Shown one piece after another: positions 1 through 12,964 of a DNA stretch of 64,000 bases. The DNA is from Anoplopoma fimbria (Eukaryota > Chordata > Actinopteri > Perciformes > Anoplopomatidae), in contig NC_072450.1 of the NCBI RefSeq assembly GCF_027596085.1, forward strand, positions 7,032,903 to 7,096,902. The letters are read 5' to 3'. The position numbers and the translations under genes were made by a program. Within the stretch, counting starts at the first letter, position 1; every line of letters begins with the position of its first letter. The notes beneath the pieces were generated by a model. It saw only the letters and a program-made list of their open reading frames with translations. It was not told where the DNA came from and searched no databases.

Positions 1-269
1 TCCGCTCGTGTGTGTTTGTGTGTGTGTGTGATTGTATCTCTACCTTGCAAAAGATAAACTCTGTGAATGGATGAGGCGATTGAGACAAAACACATGTGGC
101 GATGAGGGATAAAAAGAAAGGAATCCAACATGATGGAGCTTTATGGAAATCTTTCATCGCATTATTGGTTTCACTTGTAGCTCTTTTCTGAACATCTCAT
201 TTTCTCTTTTTTTTCTTCTTTTTCAATAAATCATTCCCCTTCCCCTCCCAGCAAACACACTTACACTCA

Positions 270-271
270 CA

Positions 272-306
<35 letters not shown>

Positions 307-313
307 CACACAC
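270..313. repeat. (AC)n microsatellite
   Basis: Nearly uninterrupted AC dinucleotides of about 40 bp, with one AAC interruption near 304. Confidence 0.9.
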
Positions 314-573
314 TCCTTTGTCTGTCTCTTGTCAATGGGTTCGTGACATGACTGACAGCTCTGACACCACCAATCAGCTGCAGCTCAGCAAGGTCATCCA
401 CTGTTGCTTGGCCCTGATTGGCTGCTGTGCTTCTACCTGTCGTCCCTGTCCGCTTCGATCACTGCATGTTAGCGGCCATCTGTTTTAGACAGATGTGTTT
501 GTGTGTGCATGTGTGCGTATAGGTAGAATACCTTGTATGTTCCTGGCTCTTCCCTAGGAAGGTTCCTTGTTGT

Positions 574-574
<1 letters not shown>

Positions 575-620
<46 letters not shown>

Positions 621-625
621 TGCGT

Positions 626-661
<36 letters not shown>

Positions 662-662
662 T
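575..662. repeat. (GT)n compound microsatellite
   Basis: GT dinucleotides broken by GGGT and by three GC-containing units near 619-637. It is imperfect, so probably older than the pure tracts nearby. Confidence 0.9.
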
Positions 663-790
663 GTGTGTGCTGGTGTGTTTTCAGGTGGGAAATATAATGG
701 GGTTAAGTTGGGATGGGAAGGTGGGTGGTGTAAATTCAAACCGAGACAGGTTGTTACCGAAGGTAATTAAATCACAGCAAAGTCAATTAA

Positions 791-891
<101 letters not shown>

Positions 892-1566
892 AGGCAGAAT
901 AGATTTGGTCGAGGCTAAGCGGTTGAACAGGCGGAATCATTTTTAGCTTTGCACTGTTTACGAGGCCGCCGACTGATGCCTCCAAATGAAAATGTCAATT
1001 AATATTTCAGCAAATGTAATTACTTATTGCCTCATCAAGCAATGTTGTGCTGCAGCTTGAGACGTCAGCACATAGAAAAATGGAATGGGTGTGTTGCAAC
1101 ATGGTTTGTTTGTGTGCCACAGTCACTACAGAGTGCACAGTCCTCCAGTCAGAACCTCCAGTCATGTTCACCACCTGCAATAGGATTTCTTTTTTACCAT
1201 CAGACAGTTTGACTTATGTTACTAATGACATTAACAATAGCTTTATTACATTAAAGTGTACATCATGCATAACATATCATCATCATCATTTTTTTGATTG
1301 TTTACACCAGTGCTTTTCGAATTGTGACGTGTGAAAATGTCCTATTGGTAAACAGTTAACATCTGGGCTTCAGGTGTTATTTCAAGTTTACCTGTTCCTT
1401 CTGCTGTTCAATGTTTGATAAGTGAACAGATTGTGTCAATTTACAATGAATTTATATTATAGCAAAGCATTCGGTCATTGTGTTTTCTTGTGGGCTATCT
1501 AACTGAACTTTTCTTCAATCTTAAACAACATAACTTGACCATTATCAAATGTATAGACCTGATTGA

Positions 1567-1677
<111 letters not shown>

Positions 1678-2539
1678 ACAGAACAATAGCAGAAAGCACT
1701 TGGTCAGGTTTAATAAATACACAGAAACCTCATAATGATGATACACAGTATCAATATGATGAATTGTTTTCGAACACAGCGGTTGTATAGGATGTTTGTT
1801 TGGATGTTTATTTATTCCTTCAATGCAACTTCAACCTTCGTGCTTCCAACCATCAGTCCTTCAGTCACATTGTTTGTTTGGCAGCTTTGAGAAAAAGCTC
1901 TTAGACTCCTTCTATGGAAGTTGATAATGGAAACACACTGACCTTTAGCATTATTTGTCAATTAATGTACTTTTCTTGCTGAAAGTATTGAAGTAACTTC
2001 CGATAGTAATGTAATAATCTATTATATTCACTGGAGACTGTGACTTCCCGTTTTCTACTTTTTCACGCTGATATTGTTATATTATTGACCATTATTCTCT
2101 TCTTGTTACTCTTGTTTTGTTCATTATTTGTCTTTATTACTGTCATCAAAACAGCAGTTACCTTAGTCCTTCAGGAAGTCTTACCCACTGCCCAATGTAA
2201 TAATGTGATTTTACATTATATATAGCTTACTATACATTATACGTAGCATTATTAGGTGTTATAAATTCATTAAATTATATTTTTGCACATGCTCAGAGAA
2301 AAGTGATCCGTCTCCTACAACGGCATGGCAGAGAAGATAAAAAAAGAAGCCTTTCCTTTCAAAAATGCTTCCTGTTGCTCCTTAAGTTTCATTTTCTCAA
2401 CAGATACACCCACCAGCTGCCCTACATTACCCATCAGGCCTTGCAGGGCTGCCCACAGCCACTGATCAACTCCCCGATGGCCGCCAATAATCACGTCTGG
2501 TTAGTAAGCTGCAGAATCTGCTGCCAGACTCTCACTGTG

Positions 2540-2720
2540 CCCTGCTTCTGCCTTGACCTCTGTGACCCCGCTAGCTGCCCTTTGACCCCTCGCCACATGA
2601 TAAGTGTCTCTGACCTCTGACCTGTTTGGATAATTAAAGAGGCGTGACCTCGGGGAGATTGCATTGGAAATCTGTCGTTAATGATTAGTGAGTTAGCATG
2701 AGGTAAGAGGGCACGGATGA
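2540..2720. promoter_or_regulatory. Candidate enhancer: cluster of TGACCT/TGACCC half-sites with a perfect DR1
   Basis: Five nuclear-receptor half-sites lie in one orientation within about 100 bp: TGACCT at 2554-2559, TGACCC at 2563-2568 (a DR3 pair), TGACCC at 2583-2588, then TGACCT at 2611-2616 and 2618-2623 (one-base spacer, a perfect DR1). A sixth, TGACCT, is at 2645-2650. A GATA motif (near 2598) and an AT-rich homeodomain-type site (TTAATGATTAG, near 2679) are also present. Direct repeats of AGGTCA spaced by 1 or 3 bases are classic sites for RXR heterodimers, HNF4 and COUP-TF. That this block is an enhancer, and which gene it would serve, is inference. Confidence 0.35.
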
Positions 2721-3564
2721 AGGCATCGCCTATTTTTAGGAATGTTCATATGGTTCACAGTGTGAATGTGTGTTTTAGCATCACGTGTTTCCTCCTTCAT
2801 TTCAGTCAACCTCACTCTCTGGACCCACATGTACTGTAAGAGTGGAGGATGACCGTGAATCTCTACAGCGTTTTTTCATTTTTTTTTTTTTTCTTTAAAT
2901 CTTGTTTTACTGTACTATAGACTCCACAACTGTTTTAGTTTTCTTATTTGAAAACTGTGATTGTCGAATCACTTTTCACCCATTTTTTAAAAGGGATAGA
3001 TAATATAAATAATATTACTTCCACAAAGGTGTCGTGTATAAGATTTACATATTTATGTATGGTGTGAAACCTGATCTAGATGGGAATTGAGATTTCTTAA
3101 ACATTTTTAGACCCAGAAAGCATTGGAGAGATTAAACATCTCATCAACTATCATCTCATCTGGCTTTGGAACGCCTCCAGATCTCTGGAAGAGCTGGAAA
3201 ACGATGCACGGGAGAGTGACTTCTTGACTAGCCTGCTTGGTCTGCAGCAACTAGAACCAATCGGTTTGATTTTTAAGGGCTAATATATCAATTGAAGAAT
3301 TTCAACGATATGCACCGACCAGGACATTTTACTATCTCAGTGCTCTCTGGTGGACAAACTGTTTCTAAATTATCGTAGCTTGGGCAATTGTTTACTGGAC
3401 TTTTGCATATATAACATATTATGCTGTAACAAAACATGGCTGATTACAACAGCCGTGTCCATGAAGTCAGCTCAAAACATTTTCTTTTACTAAAATAAAT
3501 CAGAAGACCATTGGCAGATGTTTGCTCTCTTTGAGTGCTCTTTGTGTAATTAGAACTGTCACAC

Positions 3565-4300
3565 TATCATGTTAACGGGGTGCCACGGGGATGCCTTCTG
3601 TCCCGTTGTCCCTTTTACCTCTTTACCAATGATTTCAGATGGACATCAAACTCCACCAGGATTCTGAAATATGCAGGCAACACCACAATTGTAAGACTGA
3701 TCTCGAAAGACAATGAAGACGCCTGCAGGCTGCAGGTAGAGAAGACATTCTACCGGTACAGGGAAAATGACCTGAAATGATCGTCAACGTCAGGACAAAA
3801 CAATCAATAAAAGCACAGATCCTCATCGACAGGCGATCGATTACAACAACAGACTGCTTCAAGTTCCTTGGCAATAACCTGAAATAGGAAGGAAACACCA
3901 AACATCAGATGCATTAAGCCCAACAGAGACTTTATTTCTTGAGGCAACTAAAAAATAAAAGCATTGGCAGGGTCAACTGGTTTAATCTTACACGGCGGTT
4001 ATCCAAGAGCATCATGTCGATATCGATTACTGTCTCGTATGGAAACACACTTAAGAGAACGGGCAGAATTATCACCAGAGCATCTAAGATTGTAGCCTGA
4101 GAACTCCACACACTGGACTCCGTATACACACACGACACCATCTTACGTGCAATCAAGATGACGGATGAACCGCTCCACAAGGCTCACCATCTTTTTTAGC
4201 ATCTCTCCTCTGGCAGAAGGTATAATTTCACTACGAGGCACGAGAGAACGCTTTTTCCCAAAGCTGTAAAGTTGATAAATACACAAAAGTTGGCCCATTG
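3565..4300 (+). mobile_element. Decayed non-LTR retrotransposon (LINE), reverse-transcriptase C-terminal part
   Basis: Pieces of a LINE reverse transcriptase can be read on the plus strand in more than one frame. They are a GxPRGCLLS motif followed by LFTND (about 3580-3625), RILKYAGNTTI where the family has the catalytic FADDTT (about 3660-3690), DCFKFLG (about 3853-3873), a SITVSYGN block (about 4020-4045), RASKIV (about 4075-4092), and LHKAHHLF followed by LSSGRRY near 4170-4225. Order and spacing match the end of L2/CR1-type teleost LINE ORF2. The catalytic aspartates are lost (GN instead of DD), and stops occur at about 3778 and 3883, so the copy is dead. The exact clade is uncertain. 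Confidence 0.7.
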
Positions 4301-6747
4301 TAGAGAGATGTTTTCTGTATGTTTTGTTCTTTTAGCATGTATGTCCTTTATGTTTGCACTGATGTTGTATGTAGTGACTCATTGGGATTAATTCCGCCAG
4401 CCTATCCATGTGTTGACAAACTTCACTTGACTTAAAGGCAGCACTGGCAACGCTCACATAGCGGTGCTCGTATGAACGTGGCCGATGTAACAACTGAACA
4501 AAGGAGGCTGCAGCAACCAGAGAGAGCGGAGGGCTCATCTGAACAGACCAACAGCAGCGAGTCTCTCCGGCAGAGTGAATTGGCATTCCACACTTCCTCC
4601 ACTCCACTTGGTTACTGTTGCTAAGGCTGGAAAACTTTATCCGGCACTTCCAGAGGGACGCCAGTGTTCACAAGGTTTTTCCATCACAGCTTCAGTAGAT
4701 CCCGTCACTCTGTACAACAAAGGTTTTCGGTTCTCAAATGGTCGTATTCTGGTCCCTTTATAGTCTGTAAGTGACTGTCTTTGTAGCCCTTAAATTAACA
4801 AGCCAAAAAAACCCAAAACCAAACATGTTGTGTCACTAACCTCTAGTAGTATCTTTTAATGCAAATAGTTTGAGGGATTATTTTTCTTGATTTTCTTCCC
4901 CCATTCATGTTCTGAGGATTATTCACAACTAAAACTATGTGCATGTTTCATGTTGTTTGGTTGAACAATCCTGTCTCCTCAAATCTCTGTCTACAAAAAT
5001 GACGTTCCCAGAAAACTGAACTGCATCTTTACTTACGTTTTGAGGGCAACGTTTTTCCTCCTGGATTACAGTTGCAGTTCTAAATATGTGGTTATCATTG
5101 TGAATTGAAAAAAACAAAACCATATCAAAACTACTTGGTTATGTTTAGGCACTCAGTACTTTAGTACTTCAGATACATCAGTAGCACTTACATACACCAA
5201 ACTTTTCAGTTTCATGCCTTATTTATAGAACAATTAATCCCTAAAAGCATGCAGAAAATGGTATAGAAATATATAATGGCTCTAGACAGTAGAGATATTG
5301 AAAATTCCCTCTGTAAAAATATTTGACTCTAATATGTCAATGAGCGAAAAGCAGGAATTGTGAACCTGGCTCTATCCAAAGTTCAGCTCTCTGTTCTGGA
5401 AATGGATGCAAAAGAGCAAATATTCAACAAGATTGCATAATTTGCATTAATGTAAAAAAAACTTGTAATGCATAAAAATTAATTGTCTTAATGTAATTAT
5501 TCAACTGGGGAAGTTTCATGGTGATAACCATTGGGCAATTTCTGTATCTCCCTTTTGTCCATCGCTGGTCTAAACACTTTACGCTTTACTGTAGTCTTGT
5601 TTTCCCTCCTTTGTCAAGTAGAGAACAAAAACTTTTTTACTCTGGACCAACAGACTTTCCCTCCTCAGGTAGTTGGAGGAGACAGAGATGATGGGGAGAT
5701 GCGGTCGGGTGGGGGAAGGAACCAAATGTGCGATGGTGACCACATGTCGCCAGGTTCACCTCAGTGAGCTGTAATTCACCTGACATTTTCACATGCGCTT
5801 AATTGCCATTCATTCTATAATAGAGCACATTGTGTTCATAATGGCAGGAAATGTCAAGACAGCGTTTAAAGGGGAGGATTTCTGCAAATTGCTTTCCTTT
5901 TAGATGAAAATATACACCTCCGTCCACGGACGAGGCTCGGAGCGGCGTGATGGCACTGTTGACATGTGTGATTTTCTACCTGATTCATCACACCAGAGGT
6001 TGTGCTACTGTATCTTTATTCATGGCATTTTACTTGAACCCCCCGTCAGCTCAAAACACATAAATTACCACAAGCTCTTATTTAAAGGTGAGGGCTGCTG
6101 ACACACTGAGTTAGATCAACAGAGTTTTATTATTTTTCATGATGTTATTTTGTGTTTCCTGCTTCAAGTGCGCTTTGTGTCACCTTTTGAGGTATTTGCC
6201 AAACTTTCTGACACTTTGATTAACACGAGCGATGATGCTAAAGACGGGAAAGGACAAAGAAATTATCATAATAAACACTTGGAGAATTTGAGCTCAAGTA
6301 CTGTACAAGACATAATTAAAGACTGTCACTTTTTTGCCTGTGTTTTGAGCGACTCCCATCTGTCATAAAAGGTTCAAGTTTATAAAGTTTATCGTGGTTT
6401 TTCTTTATCAGTAAAGAACTGCAGCACTTTTAATTTTCACAGCCCACAGCCTCAGTGTAAATGCTTTTCTTACATCTTAAGATTCTCTTCCCAACGCCTT
6501 ATTTCCTCTCTTCTCCATCCGTCTTCACAAATATAAAGAATACAATATGTCTGTGAGTAAATCGACCGTTTACGGCTGTTGATGCAATCTCTTGTATTCA
6601 TCAAAAAAATCCCTCACAAACAGCCGGAAAGTGTTCAAAGTCATTTTGAGATAACCTTGACAGTTGAGGAGCCACAAAAAGCATCATGAGGGAGGTGAAA
6701 GGAAGAAGGGGGAGAAGAGGAAGAAAAGGAGTGTGGGGGGGGGGATA

Positions 6748-6783
6748 AAGGAGGAGGAGGAGGAGGAGGAGAAGGAGGAGGGA
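6748..6783. repeat. (GGA)n purine tract
   Basis: A run of GGA trinucleotides with one GAA interruption, following a run of ten G at about 6735-6744. Confidence 0.85.
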
Positions 6784-7949
6784 GAATAAATGACATTCGA
6801 CTCTGAGGTCCACCTTGGCCACTTGATTGCTCCAAAATGAGAGCAATGCCCGACCCAAGAACGAAAAGAAAAAGAGAGGGAAAAATCAATACAGCGCAAT
6901 TAAACACAAAGCATGGCTCCGTGGAGCTGAGGGGGATTTGTTATTTATTAAATTCACTCCTCCACCTTCTTCGCCCCCAAACCCCATAACTCCTCAGTCT
7001 TTAATGCATGAGCTGCCCCTCTCGCTCCTGTCCTCTCTTCAGGTAATCTGACCTTTGTGGTTCGGACAGGACTGAAACGATTGGGAGAGAAGAGCGGGTG
7101 GAAGTCAGGAGTGTTCTCTCTTATTGATCCGAGCCCCATCAGCTTTGCAGCAGAAGACGAGTTGCTTTGGTTTCGCAGAGGAAGCGTGTAGCTCTGGAAT
7201 ATATTTTTTAACACCGCGCTGTGGTCACGCTGCAGGGCATAAAGGGCAATTCTGATTTATTTTTTCTCAGATTTTTAAAACACTGAAACAAACATCTGCA
7301 GTGTTTTTTCACAAAGGTTCAGTCGGCATCATTCCAAAGCGCAGTGGCCTCTTGCAGTAAATACCTGATAAATGTGATGTGGTTAGGATATTTCCCAACT
7401 TTGCAATTAACAATGACAGCAAAATTTGAGCTAAGAAATTGAAGGCCAAGAAGAAGGGAGGTTGGGGGAGGTGGTCCTTTAGTTCCTGATCAGAGAGAGC
7501 GCATGTTGCAGGTTGAAAAAGCGAGGTGCACCAGACTGCCTCTTTTTTGTTAAAGATGCAAGATCAGACAGACCATGTTTTGCAGTTTTCTGCGTTTTGT
7601 TTATTTATTATTGTTGCCAGGCAACCACAGAATGAGTACTATCATGAACTGTAACATACTTAATAACTAATGGTACTGTTTAAATTAATAAATACCGCGC
7701 TAATTTGCCTCCTACTGTTTTGTATTAGGATCATGGTAACAACTGTTGGTGGAGTAGCTCCGGGTATCCAGCAAAATTTACCTCAATGAGAAAAAAATTA
7801 TGTTGGGCACTAATGTTTTTCAACTTGATGTGTTCAGGGGCTCCTGGAAAAACACGAGGGCGTATGGAGCAGAAAGCAATGCAAACACAGAAGCAAAAAC
7901 ATTTCACTCTCATTTAAAACAATTACAAAAAGCTTCCCCAGGCTGCTAA

Positions 7950-8540
7950 AACAGGCTCTGTCTGATCAGGGCCTTAAAGGTCACCATTTTGCCAAGGCCA
8001 TATATAACAAACTATATTACGAACTATGAAAATTTTACTCTGGAGCCGAGGTTTTCTAAAAAAAGCAATAAACCATAAAACGATGCTTCATACTTAAAGA
8101 ATATTTCTATTTGATGTGATTATGGAGCCAAACCAACATGGTGCATTGTGTCATATATCTATATAAAAACAGAGAACACCTAAACACATCATGCTGTAGG
8201 CTGCAACAGCTGCCTTTTACAGAAACAGAACAACACTAGCATTCATTTAGCGTTGGTCTCCTGAGGGAAATATCCGGCTCTTTAGCTGCTAAACGCTCCA
8301 CTATGTTCTTCAGCTAGCCGTTAACTTTGTCCGTCTGCAATTTGGTGCTGGTCAAATATCGTTTGTTTATCAGAGCTGAACCAGAACACATAGTTATTTG
8401 AACCCTTGTTAATTTAAAAATACTGGTTATTGCAGCTTTAAAGAGTCTCGAGGAAAAATGTAAGGGAAATGGAAATGGTCTAACCTCATCCACTGCCCTT
8501 ACAAGCTCCTTTGTCTTTGAGGCCGCCATCATCTTGTTAG
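7950..8540. repeat. Probable dispersed teleost repeat
   Basis: The block containing GGGCCTTAAAGGTCACC (near 7968) and, further on, GCTGCTAAACGCTCCACTATG (8286-8306, quoted in part) resembles an interspersed family I recall from other fish genomes. I see no terminal repeats. The identification rests on memory of the family, so confidence is low. Confidence 0.3.
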
Positions 8541-9049
8541 AGGTGGATGAAGCCTTAAGAGCAGGTTAATCTGACAGAATAAACTGCTGATGCCACGATG
8601 ACCCCTCACTCAGTGATAATCAATGCCGACCGCACAGCTGCTCCAGGTGTATCAGACAGTCTGGTGCAGTAAACTGAAGTCGGCTACAACAGCTGTTTGA
8701 CTACAAACCTTTTCGCACTATGTATGTATTTGTGATTCACACTTGCTGAACCTTCGTGCAAGAGAAAAAACATTTGGATGAACCTTTATTTCAGCAGATT
8801 TTTTTGGCATGTAGGACTATATGTTTGACCAATATAATCCTTTATTCTAAGTGATAAATATATAATATTGCCATCTTTCTGCATAATACTTAGCCATGTG
8901 CTTCTGTTTGTTTCAGAAGACAAACAGTTTTTTGTTGGAAGGTGTGTGTTTTCGGAGCATAGGCCCTTCGACACAATGGACGTTTGTGTTTTGGGGTAAC
9001 GGATTGTTTGACAAAGGGTCTTTTTTTACGTTTTTTTTACATTTATCAC

Positions 9050-9195
9050 ACTACTTTTCAACACCCGATGGTTTATGACAAACACCGCTACAACTACCTC
9101 AACAACCAAATAATGGACCATATCTGGCTTGAGACGGCCAAGCAGCTGGGATACGATCGAGATAATAATGTAGCTGATATGCACTTGAATTAAGG
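9050..9195 (+). pseudogene. MADF-domain fragment, probably from a PIF/Harbinger-type transposon protein
   Basis: An open frame ending at the TAA at 9191-9193 contains YDKHRYNYLNNQ followed by IWLETAKQLGYD. This pattern (YD, short gap, Y, N..D, IW.E.A..LG) matches the first half of the MADF (Myb/SANT-like) DNA-binding domain. In fish that domain occurs in Harbinger-type transposon accessory proteins and in a few host factors. Only about 45 residues fit. The second half (the usual C..RW..LRD block) is absent, and the frame upstream is low-complexity. I therefore call it a fragment, not a gene; it could also be a lone exon of an unrecognised host gene. Confidence 0.35.
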
Positions 9196-9651
9196 CTAGC
9201 CTTGGGTTTCACTAGTTTTTGTATTGTGTAGTTACGTTAACACCTTCCATATTCTCTGGGTAGTTTCGTGTTGTGTGGAGTGGACAATGGCACTTTTTGG
9301 GAGGAAAGTCAATGTGACTCATTGACGAAAACGAGAGACAGCAAAGCGGATAATTCGCACCAGAACCGATGTGCGTAGTTGTAATTCCCCCACCGCATTT
9401 TATCATCACACTGGGTTTTTTCCAACTATATAAAATCGGATGTGGAACCACACACATAACCTTTCCAAGGTTTGAAATACCTTTATATAAGAAGGTTGTT
9501 TAACCCTTTTAAGTCTAAATGTTCTATCAATCTAGAAAAAAAAAAATTGCCAAGGACAAAAGTTATTTTAGTCTTTTATTTCCTTTATTCTTTTCTCTGA
9601 TGACTGTGCGTGTGATTGTCGACCTTGTGGAAGCATCTCTATACATTAACG

Positions 9652-9654
<3 letters not shown>

Positions 9655-9744
<90 letters not shown>

Positions 9745-9754
9745 ACACACACAC
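9655..9754. repeat. (CA)n microsatellite
   Basis: CA dinucleotides over about 100 bp with a single G interruption near 9740. Confidence 0.95.
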
Positions 9755-9829
9755 CCTGACCTCCACAAGCTCCATCTCAACAGCCTCAGCTTCCCCTCCC
9801 TCCCTCCTACCAAAACCCAGAGGAAATTA

Positions 9830-10640
9830 GAGGGCCTTGTGTCGTTGTTTTCAATGGACCTTGTTTCTTTTCTTTTCTTATTCCTTCGCTCTCTCTCTCT
9901 TTTCTCTCTCTCTCTCCCTCCGTCCACCACTGTTGGCGAATTTGATCCAGGGCCGGGATGCTGAAGCAGGGTGAGTAAATGAAATATTGATCCGCTGCTC
10001 CGTGGCCTTGCCTTCACCTTGTCCTGCGTGCTGAGTTACCGACTCTTCCGTTCTGCTTGTAATAGGAATTATTACAGGAGGCCGGGGCGAGTAATTACTT
10101 GGCATGGCGGAGAGGGCGCAGAGGAGGGGCTGCTGTATATTTCCTCTAAAGAAGTTATTTACCGCACTTGCTACCTTCAACCCGGCGCTGCCCCCCACCC
10201 CTCGCCTCCCCTCTGACCGCCCCCTCCTGCCGCAGCCATGTCTTTCTTAACCTTAATTCAATTCTGTTAACCATCATTAATCATACGAGGCGTCAAGGGA
10301 AGTTTATCAAACGCCGGCTGAAGTGAGAGGCTGCGAGGCTAACTGAAGCAACACAAAGACTGTGTGCAAAAAATGTGTGTGTGAGTGCCATATCTGTCTT
10401 TATTTCCTTAACAGTAGCTGTGTTGCTTACATGTACTCTTAAAAATCCCAGCATGCATGTTAATATCTCTTTATATCGCTCTCTCTGTCCTGAAACTGAA
10501 ACTGAACGTTGATCTACATCTGTGGCTTAAATAATTGAAAAGATCGGACTCCATGTGATTTGTGCTGTTCACACACAAATAAATAAACAGATCTGAGTCA
10601 ACTGCGTGCTTTCTGGGTATATGAAGAGTTGAGGCACATG
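9830..10640. other. Non-coding stretch with a possible conserved non-coding element
   Basis: A CT-rich patch (9886-9920) precedes a block at 10,040-10,330 with AT-rich homeodomain-like cores (GGAATTATTACAGG, GAGTAATTACTTGG, CATCATTAATCAT) set in GC-richer unique sequence. That composition is common in developmental enhancers. No coding frame is convincing. The enhancer idea is inference. Confidence 0.3.
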
Positions 10641-10669
10641 AGTGTGATTAGAAGGTGAGCACATGAAGA

Positions 10670-11420
10670 GAGGAGCTGATTAGAGGGAATGAGGTACAGG
10701 TGTGCAGGCAGGTATTGATGAGGTGAATGAGGAACAACGGGGAGAACTCAGATGAGCTCGACAGGAAAAGAATCAAAGCAGACAACGATTGTAAGAACTG
10801 AAGAGACACTATTGTCATTGACTCCGTCTACATGCACTAAACATATGAAAAACAGTGATACATCTAGCAGTCACAGAACAACATTATCATTAATTTAAAG
10901 TGTGTCCGGCTTTCTGATGAATAAGTCAAATTTCCCCTCATCTTTTTAGCTCTGTTTTAGTCTCTTTTAATCTCTTTTCTTTTAATTTTCATTATTGTCA
11001 TTTAAAATTGAATTGCAGTGAAATTTACTATTTAAACCATTAAAGTTTAAATTCAACAAGCCTCAGTACATATGAACTCCTTACTAACCATATTTGAGTG
11101 ATACCTGACATACAAATTTGTAAGTGTATGTTATGTGTTGTAAAAAAATATGTATTTTAAGACTCAAAAGTAATTATTTTTAATAAGTTGATGTTTGATA
11201 ATAATAGTTTAACTGTAGGCTTAAAAAAATCACCCAAATGTTTCAACACATCAAGTTCTCAACTGTTTGAAGAAGATTTAACAGCTAAAACATTTGAAAA
11301 TGTCAAACGTTTTGAGTTAACTGAACGCACCATCAGCCTGAACATGAAATAAAGTACTTAGTCTTTGAATTTAGTCCCTCGAACGAACATCGCAATGTCT
11401 ACATTCTACAAATCTGATCA
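10670..11420. repeat. Duplicated segment, copy A
   Basis: The first 190 bp (AGGAGCTGATTAGAGGGAA onward) are nearly identical to 13,553-13,745. After a divergent stretch, three more colinear blocks match copy B: 10,985-11,110 with 13,940-14,075, about 11,240-11,330 with 14,850-14,930, and 11,345-11,415 with 14,935-15,010. Copy A lacks about 600-700 bp found in copy B. This is either a local segmental duplication or two insertions of one dispersed repeat in the same orientation. Confidence 0.75.
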
Positions 11421-11699
11421 TATATGTATATTTAACGTATTCACTTATTTTAATTTATGTCCGTAACTTAAATAATGTTTAAAAAAAACGTATTTTAATG
11501 CCAATTCAAAGTTTTGCATTAAAAGGTGTACAAAACAGCCATTTTAATCATACACTTTCTGTTATGTTGATTTAACCAATATGTGTTTGTTAATGCAGTG
11601 TTAGTTCTCCCTGCAGAATCCTGAGCTAAAGCCAAACTGTACGTTAGCAGGGTTCTAAACTTTTAGATGCATCCGTTAGTCATGCAACTGTCATTATAC

Positions 11700-12440
11700 T
11701 TTGCATTTTTAGTTGAGAACATGGACACCAACAATATTATAGAATTTGAAAATTCAAGATTGTGTGTGTCTTATAGCTTTAAGGAATCTTTTTTTCAACA
11801 TTGATAATGGTCAAATTGAAGAATGTAAAGGTTTAAGTTTTAGGTTCAGGAAAGTCTTGTCTAAGGTTGCAAACTTCCACCCAGTTGCAAACTTCATCCT
11901 CATCTTACTTCACACTATTTTAGATTGCCAAGCTTTAGTTTACTGTGTAAAGAAAGAGTAGGGGGGCAGGACACCTGCAGCAGTGACCTGCTGCTATGTC
12001 GGAGTTTGATGTATTCCTGCGTCGCTCCACGAGGAAGTGGCCGTTTGTTTGGGTGATAGATCTGCGGCGGTTGCGTCCTTGCCTTAGCGGTGGCCTGTCT
12101 GGTTCTGCCAAACTGGGTGATATCCCTCTGCATCAGAGTCCCGCTGAAGGTCACCACTGATGGGGCAGAGGAACTAGCAGCGATCCATCCTGGGACGGGA
12201 CACTGGTTTAACAAGGCTACAGGGCTGAGGAGGAGGGGAAGAAAACCTAGAGCTTTATTTTGTGGATGCTGCTGAACCGACTGCTGGCATCTTCGTAGTC
12301 CGAACACGTTGGTTTAATCAAAAACCTTGAGAACTTTTTCTCCAAAGTGTCAGGCAAAATAATTCCTTTTGATGAATATATACTCTACAAATACTATTCA
12401 GCCATTGTGATGGATATCCGTTGGTTACCGTTAATTTGAC
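11700..12440. other. Non-coding stretch with GC-rich island open on both strands
   Basis: Positions 11,970-12,290 are clearly less AT-rich than the flanks and carry open frames on both strands (about 130 codons on minus, 61 on plus). I recognise no domain in either frame and see no splice signals that would make an exon. It may be an inserted fragment of older coding or repeat sequence. Confidence 0.35.
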
Positions 12441-12964
12441 GGAGGAATGTACTAAAAATATTTCTCTGAACCAGCAGCTTTTAAAGACATTAGTGCTCTA
12501 CGCAAAGGTCCCATGTCATATACGTTTATATTCATATTTTCTCTGTGAATGAATGTTCTGTGAGATGTTTTGCAGGTGGATTTATATCCTATCATATCCA
12601 AGATAAAAAAGAAAATAATTGGGTCTAAATTGTTTAGATATGGGATATTTGGTGTGAATAGTGTACTGTAAGTGAGCAAATGAAGATATGCATAAAGGTA
12701 GTTGTGCAACACAAATGAAGATGTGAAGTATACTTTATGATCAAAAGGAGTCGTTGAGGCAATCCGGTCAGCACACATTTTCTAAACAATATGATGACAG
12801 AGAAAAGAAAAAGAGAAAGAGCATCAAAATTCATGTGTTATGAAGACGTTCATGATTAAATGCTGAATTAGAAAGTCATTCCAGTGTGATGGGATCCAAT
12901 ATTGTGAGAGTAATGAAGAGCTAAAGGGGTTGCAGAAGCAGAGGAGCGAGTAAGATAAAACATT

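Larger units (their letters stand above)
4330..8940. other. Non-coding stretch upstream of islr2
   Basis: No coding gene is recognised. The region contains a GGA-rich purine tract (6748-6783), poly-A/T patches and a probable dispersed repeat (7950-8540). Short open frames here have no family signature. The blocks at 5,640-6,080 and 6,800-7,230 are less AT-rich and less repetitive, and could be conserved non-coding sequence, but this was not tested. Confidence 0.5.

Noticed and set aside
6601..6907. Proline/serine-rich minus-strand frames
   Set aside because: Produced by the GGA purine tract; no domain and no splice context.
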